Position numbers and translations under genes: made by a program | The notes under the pieces: model-generated | Databases searched by the model: none | Seen by the model: only the letters and a program-made list of their open reading frames with translations | What the model was told of the DNA's origin: nothing | In this document: positions 51,201 to 58,925 of the stretch, one piece after another | Layout of the letters: every line of letters begins with the position of its first letter | Numbering within the stretch: position 1 is the first letter of the stretch | Origin: Vibrio sp. 99-8-1 | GTDB lineage: Bacteria > Pseudomonadota > Gammaproteobacteria > Enterobacterales > Vibrionaceae | Assembly (NCBI RefSeq): GCF_013114595.1 | Contig: NZ_VTXE01000018.1 | Location: forward strand, 35,079 to 99,078 | Direction of reading: 5' to 3' | DNA length: 64,000 bases

Positions 51201-53715
51201 GGAAAATAGAGAGCAAGCCGATAAATTGTTTGAGTTTGCCCACGATGCGACATTAGCGGATGTTGATCCAAGTGAAGCGTTTCAATCTAGAGAATTGGAG
51301 CTCAAAGAGAGTATCGCTAAAAAGCAAAACATGATTAAAGAATATGGTGGTGCGAATACAGAACGAGGAATTACTTTATTTAAAGAGCTAAAAGAAGAGC
51401 GGGACTTATTGAAACAAGAGCCAAGCAGACGTAAAGCTCATACTATGATGAAGCCGAAATGGGCCCGGCTATCTAAAGAACAAAAGCAACGATTTATTCA
51501 AATGCGTGACCACTATCGTGATCAATCAGCGAGGATGAACAAAGCACTGGAAGAGAATATTACTCGAGCGGTTCAAGACAATAAGACTCGCAAAGAGATG
51601 GTCACAAAACTAAGACAGCGACAAGAACGTGCTGCTAAAGGACTTTACTTTCCATTGGCTAGAATGGGGGATTATTGGCTAGATTTTGCAGATGAGAATG
51701 GTGAACGTCAGTACATGATGTTTGAGACAAAATCTGCAATGGAGTCTGCTAAAGAACGCTTGGTTGGGGGTGGTTATCACGTGGAATCAGGAATGAAGGC
51801 ACAATTGGCTGGTGGCGAGAAAGTAACGTTGCCCTTTGTTGCCGATGTAATAAGTGAAATTCGTAAAACTAAAATGAATAAGGAGACTGCAGATACTCTT
51901 TCCGACCAGGTTTATCAGATGTATTTAAATACCCTGCCTGCACGTTCTCTAAGAAAGAACTTTATCCACCGTAAAGGGGTAGCAGGTTTTAGCCAGGATG
52001 CTATCAGGGTATTAGCTGACAATGGTTTTAAACAGTCTCGCCAGCAAGCAAGACTGGATCATATGGATATTTTGGATAATCACCTTGAAGGGATAAAAAA
52101 GTACGCTGAGCAGCTGCCTAATCATGTCGAGGTGGACCGAATGACAGAAGAGCTAGGTAAACGTCATGAGTGGGTAAATAACCCTCAGCGGTCATCGTGG
52201 GCGCAAAAACTCACAGGCTTGGGTTTCGGGTGGATGTTGGGTCTTACACCTGCAGCTGCGCTTGTGAACTTGACTCAGAACCTTCAAGTTGCGCTGCCTG
52301 TACTAGGTTCTAAGCATGGAATGGCTAATGCCAGTGGTGAGATGTTCAAAGCGAGTCAAGAGTTCTTGAAGGCAGCATCTAAAGGTAAAAAGGATAGAAG
52401 CGCAGGGATATTAGGGCGAATTCTAAAGGGGAGTGAACTTGAGGCCATGAAAATGGCGATTAAACAAGGTGTGATTGATACTACGCAAACAGCTGATCTT
52501 GTGGGTTTAGCTGAGAACCCTAATGCAAAATATTCAGGCAACTGGAACAAAGCAATGAATGTTATCGGTTGGTCATTTCATCACGCGGAAGTATTTAACC
52601 GTGAAGTCACTTTCCTAACCTCATACCGGCTAAACATGAAAAAACTGGGTGATCATAACCAGGCTGTTGACCAAGCAGTTAAGGATACCTGGGACAGTCA
52701 CTTTGATTACACTTCAATAAACCGAGCTCGATTTATGCAAAGTGATATGGCTGCAGTGGCTTTACAGTTTAAGCAGTACAGCCAGAATATGACTTACTAC
52801 TTGTGGTCGAATATGACTAAGTCCCTGAAAGGAGAGTCTACAGAAGTTAAATCTCAAGCACGAAAACAGTTATTAGGTACATTTGCTGCTACTTTCTTTA
52901 TTGGTGGTGCCGGTGCACTGCCTCTATGGGCTATATCAACCAGTATTGATGCGGCTCAAGCAGCTTTTGGTGATGACGATGATCCTTTTGATGCTGAAAC
53001 AGAAATGAAAAGCATGTTGTCAGGAATGGTAGGTAAAGAGATGGCAGCTCTCATTTGGTATGGTTCACTACCAAGTATATCAACCCGAATTTCACTAAAT
53101 GACTTATGGGTAAGAAGCATTAATCGTGAAATGGATGCTGATAAAAAATACTTAGAGTATATGAAGCAGGCGTTGGGTCCTGTTCTTGGTGGTGTAGGAG
53201 TATCTTGGGCGCAAGGGTTAGCCGATATCTCTAACGATAATGTCATGCGAGGTAGTGAGAAGCTAATGCCCAAAGCGGTTAAGGACATGCTTAAAACATC
53301 TCGATATATTTATGAGGGAGGCATTGTTAGTCGTTCTGGCTCTGTGATTGTTGATGATATGAGTGTCGCTGAGTTAACAGGGCAAGCTATTGGCTTTACA
53401 CCAGGCAGAGCAAATATTCAGTATGATGAAAATAATGCCGTCATGAACTATCAGACAGATATAACTGACCGTAGGAAAAAGCTGATGAATGCGTATTACA
53501 GTGCGTATCGTTTGAAAGATGAACGAGCGAAAGTGAACTTGATGCGTAAGATAGCTAAATTCAACCAGTCTGAGTATGGCCGCAAAAACCCAATCACATC
53601 TAAGTCTCTTAAACTTTCCATCAAAACTAGGCAAAGAAACCTTAAAGCATCCAGCAGTGGTATTCGTGTAAACCCTAAATATCAGCAGTTGGTGGAGAGG
53701 TATGATTTTTTCTAA
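45238..53715 (+). CDS. Giant polyvalent virion protein: two zincin motifs, PBECR-like nuclease region, LPD38
   Basis: 2825 residues from the ATG at 45238 (TAAGGAAA site), one unbroken frame. Features in order: a Gly-rich hydrophobic N-terminus (to about 370); charged helical linkers; zincin motif 1, LAHEWFHALDNYF near residue 1285 (LPD1-type); zincin motif 2, RHEVLTHYKL near residue 1520, with a downstream AEEAIAYANE; a PBECR-like (Barnase/EndoU/RelE-type) region at about 1700-1840 (VSIKS... type strands, VLKAIGVDSSDIVISKDKI, RALSVHSIKSVYGK); coiled coils; and an LPD38-type region at about 2430-2620 with hydrophobic GTFAATFFIGGAGALPLW. Polyvalent proteins of this kind are packaged and ejected with the DNA. 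Probable roles are envelope passage and early attack on host targets; each activity is inferred from motifs. Confidence 0.85.
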   Translation: MYRSPLHDVEVGVTTEGNNQGVLGDFIDSVQRGWYQGIAGDAETINQLTGSGEGVRNFLMDRANSQINEMSEEGQNSLTQGIFSQDENGSLTLGEGAGNVRTWVNYMGQGVGTVASFLTTGLGVGSIAKVGVKTGVKMLGKQVSKEALEASAKRKAAELGFKGRAKNAVANAGISVAMGNGMVANGEREKYQNLDWNTLKDSPAFSELYWNMRDDPENEHITDVELGEKARFMLAEKAAENAFFSPKLTTANALSGITGALGGRGFGITGNVLEPGKTLKSGLLKGFLTEGAQEAGQGGMEQFVSNENYKNLINQNHDLWDGVTASAANEAIIGGVLGAASGGVEGYRHKPIEALPQSTAEQFQPQEQTKPTPSAEERAVEQPITGNSPVDTELNHLDDTKASFAQALAEQDAVALNNHQEKITTDLLAEAAKRQSEQILVEPTQSVEQTGNTDSTAEPKSKRLTSTRSELVNKGVLPERNQDQEIIEYARAFNPQRAKEIETMLMDTTVSEEDAMQLEGEYIALAEQARSLSIDPLQTAITDTQLRNKKSMAARDNPARKQARSVERYGLSHANGAAKKRKQIREQVIARLLPEDQGNKVLIDRLVENEYRRLMDDGALPKKDKYQAEPYDDKGREFNKADSDQALSVKEQEAKNAALLAKAQAERNAREPEPQANPNWIDEVEGKPVTKSFAYDKAHQQAEIRDEKVQGIQNRIDTPVSGYSNRPNSMKLREEGIKPIKDFSGITAKTKGMSKRLRRKIQRAKGFDTDAVLSEFQNSEKRLQAYEKQVKQQAQREAHNPDNIQRRQSAEKLFEDYMQSAESKQFIENEITQTIKAVNEQLEASADTVLEIDEKTVSLPEVKKSFEHSIRNLANKFSTKTASLDEQIKQKKLSSEQTKKQAENENDQSFPDKKAPGTKIEDFGEELAGARKHNWGKFGDVIHEQIEAHELKGKSLSELVPKPNYEKLHEQGVSKSSLVLMSLIRGSIPAKGRYGIRLQKWVQAVQHARVVFKTVLDNPESDIDLSTMATPTGKMLVDLAEEMTFKEIDALPHFSLGKSPFNNNYIFSFKKQYRNKLEVSSEKEFKEKALAFIRENVPTEKEKQTKSKSKANLGIYTNRYDRSKVIIGAKVGSRVVDIQTGFSRYSEAADFLKENLSMLEGKVVAVRKELSRELRTDKNRIRQGENGRTVDVTPEMFANKFQFRGVQFGNWVEGKRRQKDLNDAYDSLVDLAKLIGVPTQALSLNGELGLAFGARGIGGRNPAAAHYEPKQVVINLTKKSGMGSLAHEWFHALDNYFGKQNGHYSDWITENPRVEQVQIREEIAQAFLDLRKAVDATKVDERSSERDKFRSQPYWDTTIEKLARSFEAWVIEQNSINGITNDYLANVIPEDKADLETYPYPTKEELDNGLSYAFSNLFEKMYSSIDEETGRHVLYSLESLSEKTPGKGMGKKQAELFVNGWKKRHNLNEVPINVFATQRDAEAFLGFKHDDQINAFYGDAEVYLVAENLKDTQDLKRKLRHEVLTHYKLDQLMSDDESYELLNLVHQTKNSKHLQGIWEHVEKVYGDESDYIKAEEAIAYANEHISDSRVKAWLDKAIAIIARVLRRIGLMSQQDITQAELNNIARTIANKSAGEPVYIPINVEVSYSGGSDGEQFIQGLLPAYSREVNNQYFGRGDFKADLYRYINNKMSRPKPLKVMDTPDVLKAIGVDSSDIVISKDKILKVTNGVKHDVPLSVIEQLPELINDPVAVFDPDPATNKAQYDNGDKNILVEAFEGNDRIMIALQVNTKEERALSVHSIKSVYGKSDRKYQRWIDKGLARYLKSKNPDWLRLRGLQLPKGGNQGLWTKGNTPKGDKPNRGSIENILTQEDIVKDDTPGTTNSEVKYSKDKLPSADQLLAAKQGSLMKKIKEALMSVPVIGQPIDAVARNKYALLTLRQIGEVAGYIHKPLGTMIDEYQKEINSMIVTQNTLAEEAATVSEELSNWAKENREQADKLFEFAHDATLADVDPSEAFQSRELELKESIAKKQNMIKEYGGANTERGITLFKELKEERDLLKQEPSRRKAHTMMKPKWARLSKEQKQRFIQMRDHYRDQSARMNKALEENITRAVQDNKTRKEMVTKLRQRQERAAKGLYFPLARMGDYWLDFADENGERQYMMFETKSAMESAKERLVGGGYHVESGMKAQLAGGEKVTLPFVADVISEIRKTKMNKETADTLSDQVYQMYLNTLPARSLRKNFIHRKGVAGFSQDAIRVLADNGFKQSRQQARLDHMDILDNHLEGIKKYAEQLPNHVEVDRMTEELGKRHEWVNNPQRSSWAQKLTGLGFGWMLGLTPAAALVNLTQNLQVALPVLGSKHGMANASGEMFKASQEFLKAASKGKKDRSAGILGRILKGSELEAMKMAIKQGVIDTTQTADLVGLAENPNAKYSGNWNKAMNVIGWSFHHAEVFNREVTFLTSYRLNMKKLGDHNQAVDQAVKDTWDSHFDYTSINRARFMQSDMAAVALQFKQYSQNMTYYLWSNMTKSLKGESTEVKSQARKQLLGTFAATFFIGGAGALPLWAISTSIDAAQAAFGDDDDPFDAETEMKSMLSGMVGKEMAALIWYGSLPSISTRISLNDLWVRSINREMDADKKYLEYMKQALGPVLGGVGVSWAQGLADISNDNVMRGSEKLMPKAVKDMLKTSRYIYEGGIVSRSGSVIVDDMSVAELTGQAIGFTPGRANIQYDENNAVMNYQTDITDRRKKLMNAYYSAYRLKDERAKVNLMRKIAKFNQSEYGRKNPITSKSLKLSIKTRQRNLKASSSGIRVNPKYQQLVERYDFF

Positions 53716-53887
53716 GCGGATACCGTTTGATAAGTAATGAATCTCAATAGAAAATAGTATAATGTATTGAAATAAGTGGTTTTACAAAATTATAAAGACC
53801 AACCTCACTTCTTGTTTTGTGTCCAAATTGCGTCCAAATAAGTTGTGATTGTATTTTTTAGTTTAAAATATCAATGGATTAGGGGTT
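53716..53887. other. Right end of the prophage and substitute promoter
   Basis: AT-rich sequence between the giant gene and attR. TTGTGA (about 53843) and TTTAAAAT (about 53862) could be a promoter for the methyltransferase gene. AGGGG (53881-53885) is a ribosome site only 2 nt from the ATG, weaker than the original GGAGG at the left end. Confidence 0.45.
53819..53837 (+). repeat. GTGTCCAA/GCGTCCAA repeats: arm-type sites (right)
   Basis: GTGTCCAA at 53819-53826 and GCGTCCAA at 53830-53837, same orientation as the three copies at 842-883. They lie about 55 nt inside attR, as arm sites should. Confidence 0.6.
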
Positions 53888-54463
53888 ATGACTCATAATT
53901 GGGATAAATACGCAGCTAAGTGGGAAAGTAATCCTGCAAGCAGTGAATTTGCAGAGAAAGCATTTGCTGAGCTAAGTAAGTTGGTGAACCTATCAGGAAA
54001 AAGAGTCATTGATTTTGGCTGTGGAACCGGACTGCTTTGCCAAAAGATATCACCATTCGCAAAGGAAATTGTTGCGCTAGATAGTTCGGAATCTATGATT
54101 GAAGAACTGGACAAAAAGTTATTGGATAACGTAGAACCCGTGGTTGATCAACTGACTCGTGGCTTGATCGCACAGCACCCGGCATTTAGAGGGCAGTTTG
54201 ATTGTGTTACAGCCTCTTCTGTTTGTGGCTTTTTAGATGATTATCAAGAAGCGGCGACGTTAGTCTATTCATTGCTGGATAAAGGTGGAGTATTTATCCA
54301 TTGGGATTGGCTAGCGGGTAGCCACGATGATGGATTGACAACTGAAACCGTGAAGAAAACTTTGCGTAAAGCAGGTTTTTCATCCGTTCAGGTTTCACAA
54401 CCGTTTGAAATAGAAACAGAGCAAGGAGTATTGCCTGTTGTAATGGGCTTCGGTCAAAAATAA
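53888..54463 (+). CDS. Class I SAM-dependent methyltransferase (target gene of the prophage)
   Basis: 191 residues. The SAM-binding motif I is VIDFGCGTGLL at residues 39-49, followed by the acidic end of strand 2 (IVALDSSESM) and a motif near FDCVTASSVCGFL. It belongs to the large Methyltransf_11-like group; the substrate is not evident. The phage integrated at its first codons and now supplies start codon and upstream region; the displaced original start is at 672. A strong terminator follows the gene. Confidence 0.9.
   Translation: MTHNWDKYAAKWESNPASSEFAEKAFAELSKLVNLSGKRVIDFGCGTGLLCQKISPFAKEIVALDSSESMIEELDKKLLDNVEPVVDQLTRGLIAQHPAFRGQFDCVTASSVCGFLDDYQEAATLVYSLLDKGGVFIHWDWLAGSHDDGLTTETVKKTLRKAGFSSVQVSQPFEIETEQGVLPVVMGFGQK
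53892..53906. other. attR core of the prophage
   Basis: CTCATAATTGGGATA, equal to the attL core except C/T at position 8. It lies in codons 2-7 of the methyltransferase gene, so the reading frame is kept after integration. Confidence 0.7.
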
Positions 54464-54483
54464 TCTGTCGACATATTGCAGTA

Positions 54484-54509
54484 TAAAGCCTCGATTTATC
54501 GAGGCTTTA
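54484..54509. terminator. Bidirectional terminator between methyltransferase and SDR genes
   Basis: TAAAGCCTCG pairs perfectly with CGAGGCTTTA over a 6-nt loop, with T or A tails both ways, between two convergent genes. Confidence 0.88.
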
Positions 54510-54532
54510 TCATATGGCAGTGTCAGAGTTAA

Positions 54533-55252
54533 TTAAGGCTGTTGACGTGTTGCGCAGATAACAATCTCACGAACACACACGCCTTGCGGTTGTTGGTATG
54601 CATACTCGACAGAGCGAGCGATATCATCAGGAACGAGAGCTCCGCCCATCGAATCTTTCCACTCTTCGTAACCGTCAATAATGTCATTAGAGGTAGTGTG
54701 AGACAGTAATTCTGTTTCTACAGCACCTGGTGCAATTGTTGTTACTCGTACATTGGACGCCGATACTTCTTCGCGTACGTTTTCTGAGATAGCGTGTACA
54801 GCAAATTTAGTTCCACAATACGCAGCATGATTAGGAAATGTTTTACGACCGGCGATAGAACTGATGTTAATAATAGTTCCGCTTTTGCGTTCTTTCATCG
54901 GCGCTAGTACCGCTTGCATACCGTTCATTAAACCGATGACATTAACATCAAACATCGTTTTCCACTCTACGGGATCTTGGACATCCAGTTCACTTAACAG
55001 CATAACGCCAGCATTGTTAACGATACAATCTGTTGGACCAAATGTCGCTTCTGCTTTAGTGATAGCGGCTTCAAATGATGCTCTATCTGTCACATCCACT
55101 TTTTCACATAGGGTATTGGGTAGTTCAAGTGCTTGTAAGCGGTCAATACGACGTGCCAAAAGTAGTAGCGGGTGGCCTGCTGCACTTAAACGACGAGCGA
55201 TAGCTTCACCAATTCCTGAACTTGCGCCTGTAATAACGATTAGCTTTTTCAT
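54533..55252 (-). CDS. Short-chain dehydrogenase/reductase
   Basis: 239 residues, classical SDR. Cofactor motif TGASSGIG at residues 8-15, structural NNAG (residues about 83-86), catalytic Ser in NISSIAG and Y-x3-K in YCGTK. ARRIDRL after strand 2 suggests NADP preference. The substrate is unknown; the closest type is the YdfG-like serine/3-hydroxy acid dehydrogenases. It follows a LysR gene in the same orientation with 208 bp between them; the regulator may control it. Confidence 0.92.
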   Translation of the reverse strand: MKKLIVITGASSGIGEAIARRLSAAGHPLLLLARRIDRLQALELPNTLCEKVDVTDRASFEAAITKAEATFGPTDCIVNNAGVMLLSELDVQDPVEWKTMFDVNVIGLMNGMQAVLAPMKERKSGTIINISSIAGRKTFPNHAAYCGTKFAVHAISENVREEVSASNVRVTTIAPGAVETELLSHTTSNDIIDGYEEWKDSMGGALVPDDIARSVEYAYQQPQGVCVREIVICATRQQP

Positions 55253-55460
55253 TTTTATACCCCATTTATCAATTTGATTAGATAAGCAACGTCTTTTGTT
55301 GCGATGGAGTCATAGTAAGAAATCGTGCGTTATTGATATATAGCCTTTAAGTTCAAAGTCTGTTGCACAGGAGAAACAATACGCCCAAACGATTGTAATA
55401 TATAGGGTTTAATGTTTCACCGATGTACTCTATCTAAGAAACCTAACAGGATATGCCAAT

Positions 55461-56354
55461 TTAGCGATCGAACTGTTGTTTAATGAAGTCGATAAACGTG
55501 CGTAAGCGTTTTGGTTGATACCTGTCCTTGTGGTATATCGCAGAAAAAAGAACTGCTGGAATTTGCCATTGAGGCAGTATTTTGACCAGTTCACCACTTG
55601 CCACTTTTTCAGTGCAATACATTAATGGTACGCGGATGATGCCATTACCGGACAGTGCTCCGGTAACTAAAGCGTGACCATTTTTGCAGACGAACTTACC
55701 TTCAATATTCGCATCGTAATGATCTTGGCTGTTTTCAACGGATTGAAAACTCCAGCGTTTCACCGAACCTGTCAGGCAGTTGTGTTGGGCTAACTCTTTC
55801 GGATGGCTTGGAGAGCCATATTTCTCTATATACTTAGGGCTGGCTAATGTCACCATCTCTATATCCATGAGTTTTTTAGCAACAAAACCTGCGTCGTCTA
55901 TCTCACCCATTCGAAAAGAGATATCAAATTCATCTTGGATAAGATCCACGCGGTTGCTACTGAAGTCCAAATGTATCTGGATTTGAGGATGCAGAGACAT
56001 AAATTCAGCGATGTAGTGAGATATGATCGCTTCACCTATGTAGCCACCAACGCAGTTTACTCGAATAAGGCCACGAACATCCTTGGTGTCGTCCACTGCC
56101 GCAATTAAAGCCTGATCAATATCGTTAAGTGCCTTCTCACATTGGTGATAAAAACGTTGTCCGGCAAGGGTAAGACTCAAAGTGCGTGTTGTGCGAGTAA
56201 GCAGGGTTACCCCGATCTGTTTTTCTAACGCACTGATTTGACGAGAAACATGAGATCGAGAGACAGACAGCTCTTCTGCTGCTTTGGTGAAGTTTCCTAA
56301 CTGAGCAATCAATACAAAAGATCGAATATCAGCAAGATTGACACTGTTTAACAT
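55461..56354 (-). CDS. LysR-family transcriptional regulator
   Basis: 297 residues, full length. The N-terminal winged helix is LADIRSFVLIAQLGNFTKAAEELSVSRSHVSRQISALEKQIG, and the effector domain covers residues about 90-295 (VRGLIRVNCVGGYIGEAII ... DISFRMGEIDDAGFVAK). It resembles the CrgA/DsdC-like PF03466 class. The SDR gene downstream on the same strand is a possible target. Confidence 0.93.
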   Translation of the reverse strand: MLNSVNLADIRSFVLIAQLGNFTKAAEELSVSRSHVSRQISALEKQIGVTLLTRTTRTLSLTLAGQRFYHQCEKALNDIDQALIAAVDDTKDVRGLIRVNCVGGYIGEAIISHYIAEFMSLHPQIQIHLDFSSNRVDLIQDEFDISFRMGEIDDAGFVAKKLMDIEMVTLASPKYIEKYGSPSHPKELAQHNCLTGSVKRWSFQSVENSQDHYDANIEGKFVCKNGHALVTGALSGNGIIRVPLMYCTEKVASGELVKILPQWQIPAVLFSAIYHKDRYQPKRLRTFIDFIKQQFDR

Positions 56355-56452
56355 GGCGACTGTCCCTAGTTATCTTATTCATTGTTGCTTATAAGCAATA
56401 GTAAGCTAACTATAACATCATGTGTCAACAAAATATCTTTACTTTACTTCAA

Positions 56453-56488
56453 GGACACACACCGAAGTACCTCTACGGGACATACACC
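56453..56488 (-). repeat. REP-like pair left of the RAYT gene
   Basis: GGACACACACC (56453-56463) and GGGACATACACC (56477-56488), the reverse complement of the GGTGTGTGTCC words right of the gene. Spacing between starts is 24 nt. Confidence 0.6.
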
Positions 56489-56598
56489 AAAAGTACTAAA
56501 ATAGTTTGATTTTGTTATTTCCGCATTGTCACTAGCAATGCCGTTGAGTGATAACTGTTAGAGTGATTTAAATTTTCATGATAGAGCTTGCTGACACT

Positions 56599-57558
56599 AT
56601 GACAACTGCTAGGAAACAACTTATCTCCGTTGATGCTACTGCGTATTACCATTGCGTTTCTCGCTGTGTAAGACGCAGTTTTTTGTGTGGTGAAGATGAA
56701 TTAACACATACTAGTTATGAGCATCGTAGGGAGTGGATTGAGCGAAAAATCTACGCTCTTACTCATGTTTACTGCATTGACGTTTGTGCCTATGCCATCA
56801 TGAGCAACCACTATCATCTAGTGCTGCACATTAATAAAGATAAAGCGCTGGCTCTGTCACGTCATGAGGTGGTTGAACGCTGGAGCTACGAGCACAAATT
56901 ACCAGAACTTATACAACGTTGGCTCAATATGCAGTTGGTTAGCCAAGCTGAGGAGAATCAATGCCTCAAACTTATTGAAACATGGAGAGAAAGGTTATGG
57001 AACTTGAGTTGGTTTATGAAAGAACTCAACTACGATATTGCTTGTCGAGCTAACCGAGAAGATGACTGCACTGGGCATTTCTGGGAAAGTCGATTCAAAA
57101 GTCAGGCACTGTTGGATGACAAAGCGTTGGCGGCTGCTATGGTGTATGTTGATTTAAATCCTATTCGAGCGGGTGTTGCCAAAACTCCGGAAACATCTGA
57201 GTTTACGTCCATTAAGGCCAGAGTTGATGCTCTCAATAAAGATCTGGTTACCGCGCCTTGTTTGTATCCATTTGTGGGGAATTCAAGCAAAGAACATATA
57301 GAAGGACTACCGTTTCGATTAATAGATTATATTGAACTCGTGGATTGGAGTGCGCGTGCATGTCGAGATGGTACAGCCAAAATGCATGAAAGCGTTCCAC
57401 CTATTTTGACGCGTTTGAACTTCAATCAAACACGTTGGTTAACGGTATGTACTGCACTAGAAAAAACTCGCTCGTCCGCAATTGGCAGTACCGACTGTAT
57501 TGCAAAAGCAAAGGTCGCCTTGAATAAGAAAAAGATGCATATCTATCACCTAGAATAA
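56599..57558 (+). CDS. REP-associated tyrosine transposase (RAYT, Y1-type)
   Basis: 319 residues from the ATG at 56599; the start MTTARKQLISVDATAYYHCVSRCVRRSFLCGED is typical, so the upstream ATG at 56578 is rejected. HUH motif: SNHYHLVLH (His-Tyr-His) near residue 77; catalytic Tyr in WFMKELNYDIACRANR; Gln/Arg-containing helix FWESRFKSQALLDD. RAYTs process short palindromic repeats and are domesticated single-copy genes. Matching GTGTGTGTCC words lie on both sides and again at 63.0 kb. Confidence 0.9.
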   Translation: MTTARKQLISVDATAYYHCVSRCVRRSFLCGEDELTHTSYEHRREWIERKIYALTHVYCIDVCAYAIMSNHYHLVLHINKDKALALSRHEVVERWSYEHKLPELIQRWLNMQLVSQAEENQCLKLIETWRERLWNLSWFMKELNYDIACRANREDDCTGHFWESRFKSQALLDDKALAAAMVYVDLNPIRAGVAKTPETSEFTSIKARVDALNKDLVTAPCLYPFVGNSSKEHIEGLPFRLIDYIELVDWSARACRDGTAKMHESVPPILTRLNFNQTRWLTVCTALEKTRSSAIGSTDCIAKAKVALNKKKMHIYHLE

Positions 57559-57603
57559 ACGTTTATGTTTAATTCATTCGTAACAACCTACACAAGTCTA
57601 CAT

Positions 57604-57670
57604 CTTGGAGAATTGCTGATTTCTCCAACTCCTCAGAGCAGGCTGATTTTTTGTAATATTTTCCTTTGGC
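57604..57670 (+). terminator. Possible terminator after the RAYT gene
   Basis: TTGGAGA and TCTCCAA form a hairpin around 57604-57628, followed by a T-run near 57648-57653. The distance from the hairpin to the T-run makes it an uncertain terminator. Confidence 0.35.
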
Positions 57671-57748
57671 AGAAAAATTGTTAGCGATTTCACTGAAACG
57701 ATAACGAAAAAGCGACGATCGCATAATTATGACGTTTTGGAGTTTAAA

Positions 57749-57827
57749 GTGTGTGTCCTTTTTCTTTTCTTTTTCTTTTGGTGTGTGTCCCGATGTTTAT
57801 CCTCCCGATGTTTATCCCGATGTTTAT
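57749..57827 (+). repeat. REP-like pair and CCCGATGTTTAT tandem right of the RAYT gene
   Basis: GTGTGTGTCC (57749-57758) and GGTGTGTGTCCC (57780-57791) are separated by a T/C-rich spacer. They run into three copies of CCCGATGTTTAT (57789-57800, 57804-57815, 57816-57827). The words are inverted relative to the left pair. Confidence 0.65.
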
Positions 57828-57830
57828 GTT

Positions 57831-58925
57831 TTATAGGACCTTAGACCAGTGGTTGTCCCACTGGACACTGCTAGTTCGGGTGTTTTTAGATTTGTTGGGG
57901 AGTTGTTCAACAACTTTTCCTGCTCCTGAACTAAGTCGAAATTCATTGTCATAGACCACGACTCCTGACGCATCGGGTAAAGCATTCAGCTCAACCAGTT
58001 TTCCGCTTGTTTTGGACCAAATTCCATAGCAATTTCCTGGGGGAGAGGTGGCTAAAATCCATTCTTCCGTTGCTGCTATGCTAGCAATGTAATGGTTAAA
58101 TCGAGCCCATTGTTCTGGTTCGGCTTTTAATTCTTGCATGCCACTACCGCGGGTATGCATTGCGATTAATGCGGGGTATTCATCCGGTTCGCCACGATAT
58201 TGTTGTCCACAAAGTATCGTTTCTGAACCATCATGAGCAAGGTGACGGATGCTGAGTTTATGATCTGATAATGTAACCTGATCCAGAAGTTCGCCATCTT
58301 GAGAAAGGTAGCTCAGGCTTGGCGTCATGGTATTTAGGTTAAGAGGTTGTCTACCATTGGTGTGTACGCCTCCAACACCAATTGCCAGAGCCCCATCAGG
58401 CATCAGAATGATTTCATGGGGGCCGACGCCAAAGCCAGATAATTCGTTAATCTTCTTATACTGATCACGCACATCATAGACACCAATAATACCTCTGCTG
58501 GTGCCTTTTTCCCCTTCAGTGACAAAAAGGTAATTACCATCATGAGAGTAAACACCGTGTCCGTAGAAGTGTCTTGCTTGCTGGGCGAGTTGTAGCTTGA
58601 TAACTTGCTCCGTGTGGTAATCAAATACCATGAAGAAAGTACCTGGCCGTCGACCGATAACCGTTGCGTGTCCTTGTCGATTCGTAGCTACACCATGTCC
58701 ACGTTCGGGGATGGGTAATTTAAAGAGAGGCTGACCATGCTCATCTGCTACTACAGCCGCATATTCATTGCGATTGATTATTGAACAACCAATCAATGCC
58801 GGTTCGCGTTTAGCGTCGTTAGCCAGTATAGAGGTACACCCAAAAGGGAGTATCGGAGTTGCCGCTCCAAAAAGAGCGGCTTTAAGTAAGGTTCGTCGAT
58901 TAGTATTAGTCACCATCGGTAGCAT
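57831..58925 (-). CDS. DUF1513 family protein, Tat-exported
   Basis: 364 residues. The N-terminus has a twin-arginine motif (NRRTLLKAALFG) and the body is propeller-like (HGVATNRQGHATVIGRRPGTFFMVFDY ... ARHFYGHGVYSHDGNYLFVTEG ... GVGPHEIILMPDG), characteristic of DUF1513. It is the last gene of the imelysin cluster and overlaps the preceding gene by 20 nt (ATG at 58925; a second at 58916). Export by Tat suggests a folded cofactor or metal site in the periplasm. It is thought to work with imelysin and the di-heme protein in iron handling. Confidence 0.85.
   Translation of the reverse strand: MLPMVTNTNRRTLLKAALFGAATPILPFGCTSILANDAKREPALIGCSIINRNEYAAVVADEHGQPLFKLPIPERGHGVATNRQGHATVIGRRPGTFFMVFDYHTEQVIKLQLAQQARHFYGHGVYSHDGNYLFVTEGEKGTSRGIIGVYDVRDQYKKINELSGFGVGPHEIILMPDGALAIGVGGVHTNGRQPLNLNTMTPSLSYLSQDGELLDQVTLSDHKLSIRHLAHDGSETILCGQQYRGEPDEYPALIAMHTRGSGMQELKAEPEQWARFNHYIASIAATEEWILATSPPGNCYGIWSKTSGKLVELNALPDASGVVVYDNEFRLSSGAGKVVEQLPNKSKNTRTSSVQWDNHWSKVL

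Larger units (their letters stand above)
676..53906. mobile_element. Integrated temperate podovirus prophage, about 53 kb
   Basis: The element runs from an integrase next to attL to attR in the methyltransferase gene. It has a repressor/Cro switch, replication genes, a Q-like late regulator, holin-endolysin-Rz/Rz1, terminase, portal, an N4-gp56-type capsid, short-tail genes and a giant polyvalent protein. No tail tube, sheath or tape-measure gene is seen, so the virion should be a podovirus; the portal, capsid and giant protein resemble Bcep22-like phages. All essential modules are open, so it looks inducible. Three accessory islands (2.2-9.6, 19.7-22.1 and 29.4-33.2 kb) carry genes not needed for a virion. 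Confidence 0.93.

Noticed and set aside
45238..53715. Giant protein as an N4-type virion RNA polymerase
   Set aside because: Length is similar, but no T7-like polymerase motifs are seen; zincin, PBECR-like and LPD38-type regions point to a polyvalent protein.
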